DNA of 64,000 nucleotides from Sphingobacterium spiritivorum (GTDB lineage Bacteria; Bacteroidota; Bacteroidia; Sphingobacteriales; Sphingobacteriaceae), in assembly GCF_016725325.1 (NCBI RefSeq), contig NZ_CP068083.1, forward strand, positions 3,782,001-3,846,000, given 5' to 3'. Position 1 is the first letter of the stretch. Every line of letters starts with the position of its first letter. The notes under the pieces are model-generated. The model was not told the origin of the DNA. It saw only the letters and a list, made by a program, of their open reading frames with translations, and made no database searches. This document shows, one piece after another, positions 27,281 to 35,600 of the stretch. Both the position numbers and the translations under genes were made by a program.

Positions 27281-27787
27281 ATGAAGAATACATTATTTTC
27301 AGCAATTATTGCTTTATTAGTATTGACCTCATGTGGCGGTAAATACGATTATGGATATAACGAAAAAATGTCCAGCCTGTTTCTGAATTGTATGGAAAAA
27401 GTGGATGAGAGCCACGAAAAGCTCATGAATGGAGAATACAATATCAGCAAAGCAAATAACGAAATCTCTTATGATATGGCATTAAATAGTGTGAAAGGCC
27501 TTAGTAGATATACTAACCAAATTAAGGCAGAAGCACAGGAACTGACACATAGTGAGATCGCCAATGAATTTCACGATGCGTCAATCGCTTATATGACAGA
27601 AATCGGAGACGGATACGCTCCCTTGCTGGTCAAGTATATAGAAGAGCAGGATTCGGTGTCAAGAGATGCCATCCGTAAGGAATTGATTCTCAAAAAAGAA
27701 AGTATCGATAAAGCTGCAGACAAATCTAAAGAGGTGCAGATCGAATTTCTTAATAAAGCCGGAATCAAAATAAATACAGAAGGGTAA
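27281..27787 (+). CDS. hypothetical lipoprotein
   Basis: 168 residues. Lipobox LTSC with C18. The mature protein is helical and charged (SSLFLNCMEKVDESHEKLM, then a C-terminal KESIDKAADKSKEVQIEFL), with no recognised domain. It may form a four-helix bundle. It is the first of a run of six unknown genes on the plus strand, 26 nt before the next. Confidence 0.6.
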   Translation: MKNTLFSAIIALLVLTSCGGKYDYGYNEKMSSLFLNCMEKVDESHEKLMNGEYNISKANNEISYDMALNSVKGLSRYTNQIKAEAQELTHSEIANEFHDASIAYMTEIGDGYAPLLVKYIEEQDSVSRDAIRKELILKKESIDKAADKSKEVQIEFLNKAGIKINTEG

Positions 27788-27813
27788 GCGTATCCGATAA
27801 TTTTCAATGTAAG

Positions 27814-28677
27814 ATGCAGAGATTATTCGCTCAATATGTTTCATGTGCCTGTATAATTTTCATATATACAAGTTGCAAAGATACTCCTGCACAATCAGTC
27901 GTTAAAGCTGTACATACAATAGATATGCTGTCTTATCATGTGCCAGACAGTATACGCCCGGTATGGCTGGCAGAAACGTATCATCATGTGATCCCTGTAG
28001 AGCAGAAGCATATAGCAAAGTTATCAGGCAATTATCTGCTGGATATTCCTTTGTCGGAAAAGTCTGATGCTACTTATGTATTCTATATGCATGAAAAGAT
28101 ACCTATATCTCTATTCCGCAATCCCTTGAGCTTTTATCCTTCTATCCGGCAATTTATCCTGATTATACCTGAAAACAGATATGATCAGGACATTTTTGGG
28201 ACTTTTGGAACTAGCATATATACAGAACCGCCAACAGCACATTATTATTACCGGATTATACGAAATGCAGATAAGATACAAATAGACAGTGCCTATCTGA
28301 CCAGTGGTGCAGAACCAAAGATAACGTATACAAAACCTCTAGTTCCTGCTGAGATGACGGCTGTATACAGACGTGAAAGCTATGGATCCAGGTGTTGTCC
28401 GAAAGATCCGATGTGGGATATAATCGGGGAATATCCTGTATTTATAGAACAGTTTGAAAAAAAGTATAAAGTAAAAATTACAGGAACCTACTCACAGATG
28501 GAAGGCCTGGAAGGAGAACATACTAACCTGTACACACTTCCTGATCTGACTACAGAACAGCGTCTGCGTTTTATAGTAGAGAAACGGGCGCAGTGGATTG
28601 ACAAAAGAGAGGAAGTAAAGCTTAAGTTTGAACCACAAATCTTTACACCGGAACTGATCGCAATACAAAGAAAATAA
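27814..28677 (+). CDS. hypothetical lipoprotein, 287 residues
   Basis: Not recognised. The N-terminus has a hydrophobic segment and lipobox-like IYTSC (C21). The mature part is beta-rich, with a CCPKDPMWD segment and a charged C-terminus (RFIVEKRAQWIDKREEVKL). It follows the previous lipoprotein by 26 nt and precedes a cytoplasmic protein by 27 nt, so the three are probably co-transcribed. Confidence 0.6.
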   Translation: MQRLFAQYVSCACIIFIYTSCKDTPAQSVVKAVHTIDMLSYHVPDSIRPVWLAETYHHVIPVEQKHIAKLSGNYLLDIPLSEKSDATYVFYMHEKIPISLFRNPLSFYPSIRQFILIIPENRYDQDIFGTFGTSIYTEPPTAHYYYRIIRNADKIQIDSAYLTSGAEPKITYTKPLVPAEMTAVYRRESYGSRCCPKDPMWDIIGEYPVFIEQFEKKYKVKITGTYSQMEGLEGEHTNLYTLPDLTTEQRLRFIVEKRAQWIDKREEVKLKFEPQIFTPELIAIQRK

Positions 28678-28704
28678 AACTAAACGCTAAAACATACACG
28701 GATA

Positions 28705-29199
28705 ATGGAACTAAAAGTATATGATGAAGATGGCATCTTTGCAATAGTAAATAATGATACTTACAGGTCTTTTGTACATGAAGACTGGTCACTGGAACAA
28801 TTACAGTCACACTTTGTCCGGGAAATGAACAATCTACATTGTATTGTATGGAAGGTGAGTGACGAAGGAGGGGATTGGCTTTTGCAAATAATGACTGAAC
28901 CTTCTTCTCAGAAAAGCTATAAAGAATTCAAAAGAGAAATAGAAGTGACAAACGGAAGGATCTATTTCGTTAACTATACAGATCTCACTATGGCTGCTCA
29001 GTTTGATGATGAAACCTTACCTCTCAAAAAACAGGCTGATTGGTATATGAATCTGGATAACGGTTATTATGAAATCGAAGTAAGGCAAATGTTTGATCCG
29101 GAAGAATACGCAGATGATCAGGTGATAGAAATAATTCCAACAAGGAAAACAGAAGCCAGTTACATAGAAACCGATAGCGTAATAGTGTGGAATGATTAG
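28705..29199 (+). CDS. hypothetical cytoplasmic protein, 164 residues
   Basis: No signal or membrane segment; strongly acidic. It opens MELKVYDEDGIFAIVNND and has a repeated hydrophobic-acidic strand pattern. No known domain is seen. Its stop overlaps the next gene by 8 nt, which implies coupled translation. An immunity-protein-like role has been considered only because of its size and charge; nothing confirms it. Confidence 0.6.
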   Translation: MELKVYDEDGIFAIVNNDTYRSFVHEDWSLEQLQSHFVREMNNLHCIVWKVSDEGGDWLLQIMTEPSSQKSYKEFKREIEVTNGRIYFVNYTDLTMAAQFDDETLPLKKQADWYMNLDNGYYEIEVRQMFDPEEYADDQVIEIIPTRKTEASYIETDSVIVWND

Positions 29200-29482
29200 A
29201 AAAATCCTTTTCATATTCTTGCTGACGGTATACGCTGTCTTACTAATTTTTTATCTGGGACTCGTGGTCCCCGAATATCTGGCCTGTACGAGCTGTATGT
29301 ATGAGGGAGAAAAGGTTATGGACATATGGGGAAGCGAGGTTGATTGCTCCGGAGAGAACCAAGCTGTGGGAGAAGCATTTTTTCAGCTTCTTTCTATTGT
29401 TTTGACGTTATACAGCATTTTGATCATTTTTATAATCTATTGGATGAAACGGTTTAATAAAATCAACAGACAAAAACCTTAA
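29192..29482 (+). CDS. small membrane protein, 96 residues
   Basis: Two membrane helices (IRKILFIFLLTVYAVLLIFYLGL and LLSIVLTLYSILIIFIIYWM). The loop between them has three cysteines, in ACTSCMYEGEK and WGSEVDCSG. ATG 29192 lies inside the end of the previous gene. Function unknown. Confidence 0.6.
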   Translation: MIRKILFIFLLTVYAVLLIFYLGLVVPEYLACTSCMYEGEKVMDIWGSEVDCSGENQAVGEAFFQLLSIVLTLYSILIIFIIYWMKRFNKINRQKP

Positions 29483-29485
29483 TCT

Positions 29486-29791
29486 ATGAAATATATCGGT
29501 ATACGAATAGTACTGCTGTTGCTGCTGTTACTGGTTATCTATTACGTCAGTGATTATATCCAGGAGCATACGGTTGTCGATGACGGAGATTATAATTTCG
29601 AAGGCGTAATCGCTTTTTTTCAGATGACCCTTGCTTTAGCTATTATCAGTCTTGGTCTGTTTATGTACGAAGCCTTTAGGTTTCATAAAAGGAAAGAGAT
29701 TAAAAAACGAAATGCAAGTCTGATACTAATCAGTTTGATCTTGATTGTATTGATGCTGTTTGCCGGGTACTTTTTTCAGTTTGTTTATTAA
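29486..29791 (+). CDS. small membrane protein, 101 residues
   Basis: Three hydrophobic segments (IRIVLLLLLLLVIYYV, MTLALAIISLGLFMYEAF, LILISLILIVLMLFAGYFF) and a KRKEIKKR cytoplasmic loop. It starts 3 nt after the previous stop, so it is in the same operon. No family recognised. Confidence 0.6.
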   Translation: MKYIGIRIVLLLLLLLVIYYVSDYIQEHTVVDDGDYNFEGVIAFFQMTLALAIISLGLFMYEAFRFHKRKEIKKRNASLILISLILIVLMLFAGYFFQFVY

Positions 29792-29966
29792 TTTTCACGT
29801 ATAAGCAGCATTTGCCTTATTATTTTCTGAGTATGTTACAAATAATTATGCAAAGGGTCTTATATTAGAGAGCAATGTAAACAGGTAAATCGGAATCTTG
29901 AATCTGTTCGGAGAAATGAACTGATGAGCTTCAGATATATGTAAAGATAATTTCAAGAAAAACAAA

Positions 29967-30695
29967 ATGCAGATACTTCTCATCATTATTGGCGTCATGG
30001 TACTCACCTTAGCTTTTCTTTGGAAGATTTCAGGTGTTGGTACAGGAGACGAAACTGTAGCCGAAAATTTTTCTGAAGCACATAATGGTTTTTTGTATAC
30101 TGAGAAGAGAGATGCTTATATAAAAAAAATCATACGCAGATACCAACAACTAAAATGGGTTATCATCGGAATTATTTTGATTACAGCTTTTATGCCGTTT
30201 TTCATAACAGTCTCAGATACGCTTAGCTTTAATGGTAAACTGGATCCGGAAAGATATGAGGCCAGAATGAGAGACAGTTATTTACTGCTTGTATGTATGT
30301 TAGGAATAGGTTTGCTAACCTGCTTTTTTAGCTGGATGATTTTCAAAAAGACAGTCCAAAACTATATAAAAGTCATAATGGAGCTGGATAACATACATTT
30401 TGAAAAAATGATAAGCGTAAATAATTATCTGGGATTGGTCAATCAGTTTATGATGAATGCACCATTTATTATAGGATCGTCTAATCTGTATGTATTTAAG
30501 TTAGCGAGAATACTTGTGTTGCCCTGGGCTGAAATCAAGTCCATCAAGACCACAAGTGCTCCACGAAATGGTTATTTTGTTCGAGTAAAAGTCAAAGAGA
30601 AGACCTGCTTTTTTACGGTCGGAGAACCACAAATGGTTGTAATATTAGAGACTGAAGCATTGAAATACAATCCTGACATTGAAGTTAAAATTTAA
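29967..30695 (+). CDS. hypothetical membrane protein with C-terminal PH-like/YcxB-like domain
   Basis: 242 residues. An N-terminal helix (ILLIIIGVMVLTLAFLW), then two more (WVIIGIILITAFMPFFITV and LLLVCMLGIGLLTCFFSWMI). The C-terminal ~100 residues, ending RILVLPWAEIKSIKTTSAPRNG and VKEKTCFFTVGEP, look like the membrane-anchored beta-domain of YcxB/bPH proteins. The resemblance is weak. It lies 175 nt after the previous gene. Confidence 0.55.
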   Translation: MQILLIIIGVMVLTLAFLWKISGVGTGDETVAENFSEAHNGFLYTEKRDAYIKKIIRRYQQLKWVIIGIILITAFMPFFITVSDTLSFNGKLDPERYEARMRDSYLLLVCMLGIGLLTCFFSWMIFKKTVQNYIKVIMELDNIHFEKMISVNNYLGLVNQFMMNAPFIIGSSNLYVFKLARILVLPWAEIKSIKTTSAPRNGYFVRVKVKEKTCFFTVGEPQMVVILETEALKYNPDIEVKI

Positions 30696-30737
30696 TTTTC
30701 TCCTTGTTAAGGAGAGGGGATGAGTTCGATCTGTAGT

Positions 30738-31220
30738 TATTCTCTCCTTTTTAGGGATAGATGCCCGCAGGGCAGAAAGGTTGATAGGTGATGTTGATAG
30801 GGTTTAGTAGGTTAATAGAGTTTATAAGCTTTACATCTGTTTCAGTTGCTGGTGAGGCCACCAGCAAACGCAAATGAGTGGATTTATTATTTGTTTTTGC
30901 GTCAGTTGGCGTCCTCGCCAACTGTTTTATATAGCTATTCTCTCCTTTTTAAGGAGAGATGCCCGCAGGGCAGAGAGGTTAATATCTGAAGTTGATCGGG
31001 TTTAAGAGGTTAATATAGTTTATAAGCTTCACATCTTTCTCAGTTGCTGGTGAGGACACCAGCAAACGCGAATGAGTGGATTTATTATTTGTTTTTGCGT
31101 CAGTTGGCGTCCTCGCCAACTGTTTAACATAGTTATTCTCTCCTTTTTAAAGAGAGATGCCCGCAGGGCAGAGAGGTTAATATCTGAAGTTGATAGGGTT
31201 TAATAGAGTTTATAAGGTTA
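30738..31220. repeat. 198-bp tandem direct repeat with abutting hairpins (2.4 copies)
   Basis: Copies start at 30738, 30936 and 31134 (the third ends around 31220). Within each full copy, three hairpins abut with no gap. In copy 2: TTGCTGGTG-AGGA-CACCAGCAA (31044-31065), ACGCGAA...TTTTGCGT (31066-31100) and CAGTTGGCG-TCCT-CGCCAACTG (31101-31122). The outer loops AGGA and TCCT are complementary. A separate TCTCCTT...AAGGAGA palindrome and GCCCGCAGGGC precede them. This accounts for the 575-bp gene-free stretch 30696-31270. Confidence 0.85.
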
Positions 31221-31270
31221 GAAAGAAGAAGGAATAATGTTTTCATGAACCTAAGATTTATGTACACTAT

Positions 31271-32821
31271 TTACTGCTTCATATCATAGTTTTTCATTAT
31301 TGAAGAAAAATACTGAATCATACGCCCGTAATTTTCTATACTGATATATTCATTGGTACTATGTATACTTTGGCGCTCAGCAGTATTAATGGAAAAAGGA
31401 ATAAACCGATACACATTGTCACTTACAATTTCATACTTATAGGCGTCCGTTCCTCCTACAGTCAGATAGGGTGTAATCAATACATGAGGATAAATTTCGC
31501 GAATAGTTTTTTCCATAACCTCATATGCCCTTGTATTCGTTGCGGAAATTTTAGAAGCCTCCCGTGTATTATCGACTTCTTCTACCTTGACATCGAAACC
31601 TTCACAAGCTTTTGCAATATGATTTTTTACCTCAGCGACAGTGTTGCCCGGTAATATTCTGAAATTGACCACAAATTCCACCTGTGGGGATAAAACATTT
31701 GTACCATCACTACCTTCCATCATGGTCAGAGCTGTAGTGGTACGCACAAGTGCATTTGTCGCATTATTTGTGGTAAGTTTGCTCAAAAGTACAGATTCCA
31801 GTAACCATCGGTTAGCAATAGCCATGCGGGTAGTGAAACTCATATCACCTCCAACATTCGTAAAGAAATCTCCAATCACAGGAGAAATATAAGGTTTCAT
31901 CTGATTTTCTTCCAGACGTTGCATAATGATTGCAGCTTTGCCGATAGCGCTCTGTAGAGGAGGCATAGAAGAATGACCACCCAGACCGTTGACTTTAATA
32001 CGGGCAGACAGAAAACCTTTTTCTGCACAGCCAATCAAAGCAATATCTGTATTAATACCTTCTACAGCACCCTTTTGCATAATAATTCCCCCTTCATCAT
32101 AGACCGCATCAAAATGTAGGCCTTTGCGTTTGAAGTCTGCAGCGATCTCGCTGGCACCTTTACTTCCTCCAACTTCTTCATCACAGCCAAAAGCCAGGTA
32201 AATATCCCTTTCAGGTACATATCCATTCTTCATAAGAGCTGTCATACTTTCAAGTAATGCAAAAAGCATACTTTTCATATCCAGTGTGCCTCGGCCATAT
32301 ACGCGCCCGTCACTGACAGCCCCGGAAAATGGGGCATAGGACCATTCTTTAGCTATCTCTTCTGCAGCTGGTAGTGGCTTGTCTTTAATATTAAATATTA
32401 CTGTAGAATCATTGTTTTTGACAGGTGCATCACCCGGAGGCACTACATCCATATGCGATAAAAACAAAATTGGTTTTAGTGAACTGTTTTTGCCTTTCCA
32501 ATGGAATACCAGGCCGTATTGATTATTGACTGTATACTGCTTAGTGCCTTTGTGAACTTCAGGATAAGCTTCCTTCAAATAAGCCATAAAGCGCTCAAAA
32601 GGTTCAAAATTAAATGTTCCCATAGAGCCTGTGGACACCGTCGGGATTCGGATACCCTGAGCAAAACGGTATACTGCCGAATCACTGACAGGTACAGCGG
32701 TTTGCGTATCTGTATCAGCTGAAGCCGGAATTTTTCCAAATGGGTAAGTAATTGTTTTGATCACAACTACACCGATAAGAACGACAAGAAGAAAAAAGAG
32801 GATAATAAAGAACTTTTTCAT
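31271..32821 (-). CDS. M20-family metallopeptidase (PM20D1/CPS1-like carboxypeptidase)
   Basis: 516 residues. An N-terminal membrane anchor (residues ~3-24) makes it a periplasmic or anchored enzyme. The two-zinc ligands are visible: FLSHMDVVPPGD (His), YGRGTLDMKSM (bridging Asp), CDEEVGG (catalytic Glu plus ligand), and SIHSTNEYIS (last His). A dimerisation domain (about 270-390) is inserted as in other M20 members. Eukaryotic relatives hydrolyse or form N-acyl amino acids; yeast CPS1 is a Gly-X carboxypeptidase. The gene is flanked on both sides by related repeats. Confidence 0.9.
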   Translation of the reverse strand: MKKFFIILFFLLVVLIGVVVIKTITYPFGKIPASADTDTQTAVPVSDSAVYRFAQGIRIPTVSTGSMGTFNFEPFERFMAYLKEAYPEVHKGTKQYTVNNQYGLVFHWKGKNSSLKPILFLSHMDVVPPGDAPVKNNDSTVIFNIKDKPLPAAEEIAKEWSYAPFSGAVSDGRVYGRGTLDMKSMLFALLESMTALMKNGYVPERDIYLAFGCDEEVGGSKGASEIAADFKRKGLHFDAVYDEGGIIMQKGAVEGINTDIALIGCAEKGFLSARIKVNGLGGHSSMPPLQSAIGKAAIIMQRLEENQMKPYISPVIGDFFTNVGGDMSFTTRMAIANRWLLESVLLSKLTTNNATNALVRTTTALTMMEGSDGTNVLSPQVEFVVNFRILPGNTVAEVKNHIAKACEGFDVKVEEVDNTREASKISATNTRAYEVMEKTIREIYPHVLITPYLTVGGTDAYKYEIVSDNVYRFIPFSINTAERQSIHSTNEYISIENYGRMIQYFSSIMKNYDMKQ

Positions 32822-33489
32822 AGATCAGAAATTTGGAGAATACAGATGCTATTTACTTCAGGATAAGCCATACATATGTCTTATCCTAAGAGATAATCGA
32901 TTATAGCCAAATATAATAAAGTTATTTTATAAAAATTCTCTCTACTGCTTTCTTCGCCAACTGTTTGACATAGTTATTCTATCCTAAAAGAGATTCTGAT
33001 TTTTCGGGAGAGCTTATAAATAAAAGTTTAAAACCTCACCCTAACCCTCTCCTTAAAAAGGAGAGGGAATCCGTATGATCTACAGTTATTCTTTCCTTTT
33101 TAAGGAGAGATGCCCGCAGGGCAGAGAGGTTGATTAGGTGAAGTTGATAGGGTTAATAAACACAATTTCAGAACCTCACCCTAACCCTCTCCTTATGAAG
33201 GAGAGGGAATCCGTATGATCTACAGTTGTTCTCTCCTTTTTAAGGAGAGATGCCCACAGGGCAGAGAGGTTGACTAGTGGAGTTTATAGAGTTGAAAAGG
33301 TTAATAGAGTTTATAAGGTTAGAAATTGATAAAATAAGTTTTGAGTGTAAATAAGTAAAATAATACCCACATTATCAGTGTATTGTCACTTTGTTTTTGT
33401 TTTCGATTAATCTTTTATAAATAATATGCAGTCATAAAGAGCAAAGAGTAATCACATACATTAGAAAAACATTAAAGAGGGAGGGTTCC
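32822..33489. other. gene-free stretch holding a second repeat field
   Basis: 668 bp. It opens with a fragment of the 198-bp unit (CGCCAACTG plus TTATTCT at about 32955-32980). The 140-bp repeat (33032-33311) follows, then AT-rich sequence before the 33490 gene with the ribosome site GAGGGAGGG. No coding potential seen. Confidence 0.6.
33032..33311. repeat. 140-bp direct repeat, two copies
   Basis: Copies begin at 33032 and 33172 with AACCTCACCCTAACCC. Each contains the palindrome CCCTCTCCTT...AAGGAGAGGG, a second TCCTTTTTAAGGAGAGA, and ATGCCCGCAGGGCAGAGAGG. These last parts also occur in the 198-bp field at 30738, so the two fields share modules. Confidence 0.85.
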
Positions 33490-33975
33490 ATGAAAAAATT
33501 ACTTTACATTACATTGCTTATCGGAGGGATCTTCTCTTTCACTCCGTCTCAGGCTCAGGTTCGAATCAATGTCAATATCGGAAATCAGCCGCTTTGGGGA
33601 CCAGTAGGATACGATTATGTACGTTATTATTATATGCCGGAAATGGATGTATATTATGATGTTGTACATCGTCGCTATACTTATTATCATGGAAACAGAT
33701 GGGTTACCCGAGGTAGCTTGCCAAGCAAATACCGTCGCTATAATATGTACAGGACATATAAGGTAGTGGTAAATGATCGTAATCCTTGGCATCGTCATAG
33801 CCATTATCATGAGCGCTATCGCAGATATTCCGGTAATTACAGTCAGGTAAATTTAAGAGATGGGCGAGGCCGTTCGGATCGTCATGACCGGGATCGGTAT
33901 GATCGTCACGACCGTAAGGATAATCATAAGGGAAATAAGCACCGCTACAAGAATAAAGGACGTCATCATGACTAG
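33490..33975 (+). CDS. secreted basic Tyr/His/Arg-rich protein
   Basis: 161 residues. A signal peptide ends PSQAQ. The body has many Y and R residues (DYVRYYYMPEMDVYYDVVHRR). The last ~50 residues are a low-complexity tail of RHDRDRYDRHDRKD type with H, D, R and K. The pattern could bind metal or acidic polymers. Similar secreted proteins are widespread in Sphingobacteriaceae but not characterised. It is a single gene with a strong terminator. Confidence 0.7.
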   Translation: MKKLLYITLLIGGIFSFTPSQAQVRINVNIGNQPLWGPVGYDYVRYYYMPEMDVYYDVVHRRYTYYHGNRWVTRGSLPSKYRRYNMYRTYKVVVNDRNPWHRHSHYHERYRRYSGNYSQVNLRDGRGRSDRHDRDRYDRHDRKDNHKGNKHRYKNKGRHHD

Positions 33976-34001
33976 TCCAGATATAAATTTATAGCTTTAT
34001 T

Positions 34002-34040
34002 AACAAAGGAATCCCACATCAGGATTCCTTTGTTGTTTTT
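34002..34040 (+). terminator. intrinsic terminator of the basic secreted protein
   Basis: A perfect 13-bp stem (AACAAAGGAATCC with GGATTCCTTTGTT), a 7-base loop, then GTTTTTT. Confidence 0.9.
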
Positions 34041-34135
34041 TGAAACAACTTTTCTTTGAAATTAGATAAGTCAGATTTAATATGTTATTTTTGCGTAACT
34101 TTTATTAAAAAGTCTAATATAAAAAATAATATTAA

Positions 34136-35074
34136 ATGCGATTAATTGGAAATGTGGCGGCAGCTTTGGCGCTATCTGTACTTGTTTTAAGTACGCAGTC
34201 CTGCGGAAATAATCAGTCTTCTCAAAAAACTTCTACTGTTGAGCATCAGGATTCGGTTGTGAAAAAGGAAGAGCATAGTCCCGAGAAAAAAGATCTTCAG
34301 ACAAAAAAAGATACATTAACCGTAGATTCGGTTAAGAAAAAAGAACCTGTTGATAAAGCAAAGCTGACTAAGGCACAGCGAGACTCTATTAATGCAAAAT
34401 TAGATAGCCTTCCAAAGCACATTTACCTGACTTTTGATGACGGACCACTGATCGGAAGTTCAGCAATTGATTCCATTGCTACAGCAAAGAATATTAAGAT
34501 CAATGTATTTCTGATCGGTAAACACGCAAATATGAGTAAAAGGCTCAAAAAGGATTATTTGAGATATTATAACAATCCATTGGTTGATTGCTATAACCAT
34601 AGTTATACGCATGCCAATAATAAATTCAGTGTTTTTTACAGCAATCCGGATCATGCATTCTCGGATTTTGAAAAAAATGAAGCTGATCTGGCTTTGAAAT
34701 ATAAGATTACCCGTATGCCGGGACGTAATATCTGGTATTTTAAAGACAGAAGAAGGATTGATTTGCAGAGTGGAACCAGTACCGCAGATTTGCTTTATGC
34801 AAATGGATATGAAATCATGGGATGGGATGTGGAGTGGAAAATCCACGGACTAACAGGACAGCCCGTACAATCTGTTAATGAAATATATCAACGCATGAAA
34901 AACAGATTGAAAAAGAAAGATTCATTTACTGCCAATAATGTTGTGCTACTGATGCATGATGATATGTTTCAGAATAGAAAAGGGCAGAAGTTGTTGTCTG
35001 ATCTGATTGACAGTTTAAAGTCTAATCCGAACTACCACTTTGAGCATATGCGCGATTATCCGGTAAAATACTAA
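34136..35074 (+). CDS. polysaccharide deacetylase-family lipoprotein
   Basis: 312 residues. Lipobox STQSC with C23, then a ~60-residue K/S/E linker, then the NodB-like domain (from about 95). The metal and catalytic motifs are HIYLTFDDGP and NHSYTHANN (HxxxH). GWDVEWKIHG and VLLMHDDM fit motifs 4 and 5. The family deacetylates peptidoglycan, chitin or other amino-sugar polymers. Being lipidated, it should act in the envelope. The substrate is not predicted. It lies 16 nt before the Nudix gene. Confidence 0.9.
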   Translation: MRLIGNVAAALALSVLVLSTQSCGNNQSSQKTSTVEHQDSVVKKEEHSPEKKDLQTKKDTLTVDSVKKKEPVDKAKLTKAQRDSINAKLDSLPKHIYLTFDDGPLIGSSAIDSIATAKNIKINVFLIGKHANMSKRLKKDYLRYYNNPLVDCYNHSYTHANNKFSVFYSNPDHAFSDFEKNEADLALKYKITRMPGRNIWYFKDRRRIDLQSGTSTADLLYANGYEIMGWDVEWKIHGLTGQPVQSVNEIYQRMKNRLKKKDSFTANNVVLLMHDDMFQNRKGQKLLSDLIDSLKSNPNYHFEHMRDYPVKY

Positions 35075-35090
35075 TAACGGATTATCTGCT

Positions 35091-35498
35091 TTGAAGAAAC
35101 AGAGAATAGAAATATGCGCTGCAATGGTGCTGAATCCTGCGAAGCAATTGCTCCTTGTTCGTAAAAAAGGTTCTTTATATTATCAGTTACCTGGCGGTAA
35201 AGCAGAAGAAGGCGAGACGTCTGTCAAAACAGTAATAAGAGAAATAGAAGAGGAGACCGGATTAAGAGTAGCAGGAGAAGAATTACTTTTTCTGGGCACA
35301 CATGAAGCTGAGGCTGTGAATGAAGCTAATACAGTAGTAGTAGGACATGTTTTTAAAATTATATTACCTGAAATTCAGGAAATATGTCCACAGGCAGAAT
35401 TAGAAGAGGCAGTCTGGGTAGATCAGCTTAATTACAAGGAATACAAACTTGCACATCTGGCAGAAGAATTTATTGTTCCCAGATGGTTACAATTATAA
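35091..35498 (+). CDS. Nudix hydrolase, TTG start
   Basis: 135 residues. The Nudix box GX5EX7REUXEEXGU is visible (GGKAEEGETSVKTVIREIEEETGL). The frame starts at TTG 35091, since the first in-frame ATG (Met12) would remove the first strand of the fold. It probably cleaves nucleoside diphosphate-X substrates; the class MutT-like/8-oxo-dGTP is possible but unproven. It is 16 nt after the deacetylase and likely in the same operon. Confidence 0.9.
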   Translation: MKKQRIEICAAMVLNPAKQLLLVRKKGSLYYQLPGGKAEEGETSVKTVIREIEEETGLRVAGEELLFLGTHEAEAVNEANTVVVGHVFKIILPEIQEICPQAELEEAVWVDQLNYKEYKLAHLAEEFIVPRWLQL

Positions 35499-35550
35499 AG
35501 AATGTCAAATACATTTCTTTTCTTCAACAAGGTGTTGCAACGACCGAAAT

Positions 35551-35587
35551 AAATAATAAAAGCTCCATTAAGGAGCTTTTATTATTT
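35551..35587. terminator. perfect 16-bp bidirectional terminator
   Basis: AAATAATAAAAGCTCC and GGAGCTTTTATTATTT form a perfect stem with loop ATTAA between the convergent Nudix and alkaline phosphatase genes; it has an A/T-rich flank on both strands. Confidence 0.9.
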
Positions 35588-35600
35588 ATAGACTATATTG

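Noticed and set aside
29792..29966. Possible small gene between membrane proteins
   Set aside because: Only an 11-codon frame is present and no hairpin or promoter pair was seen.
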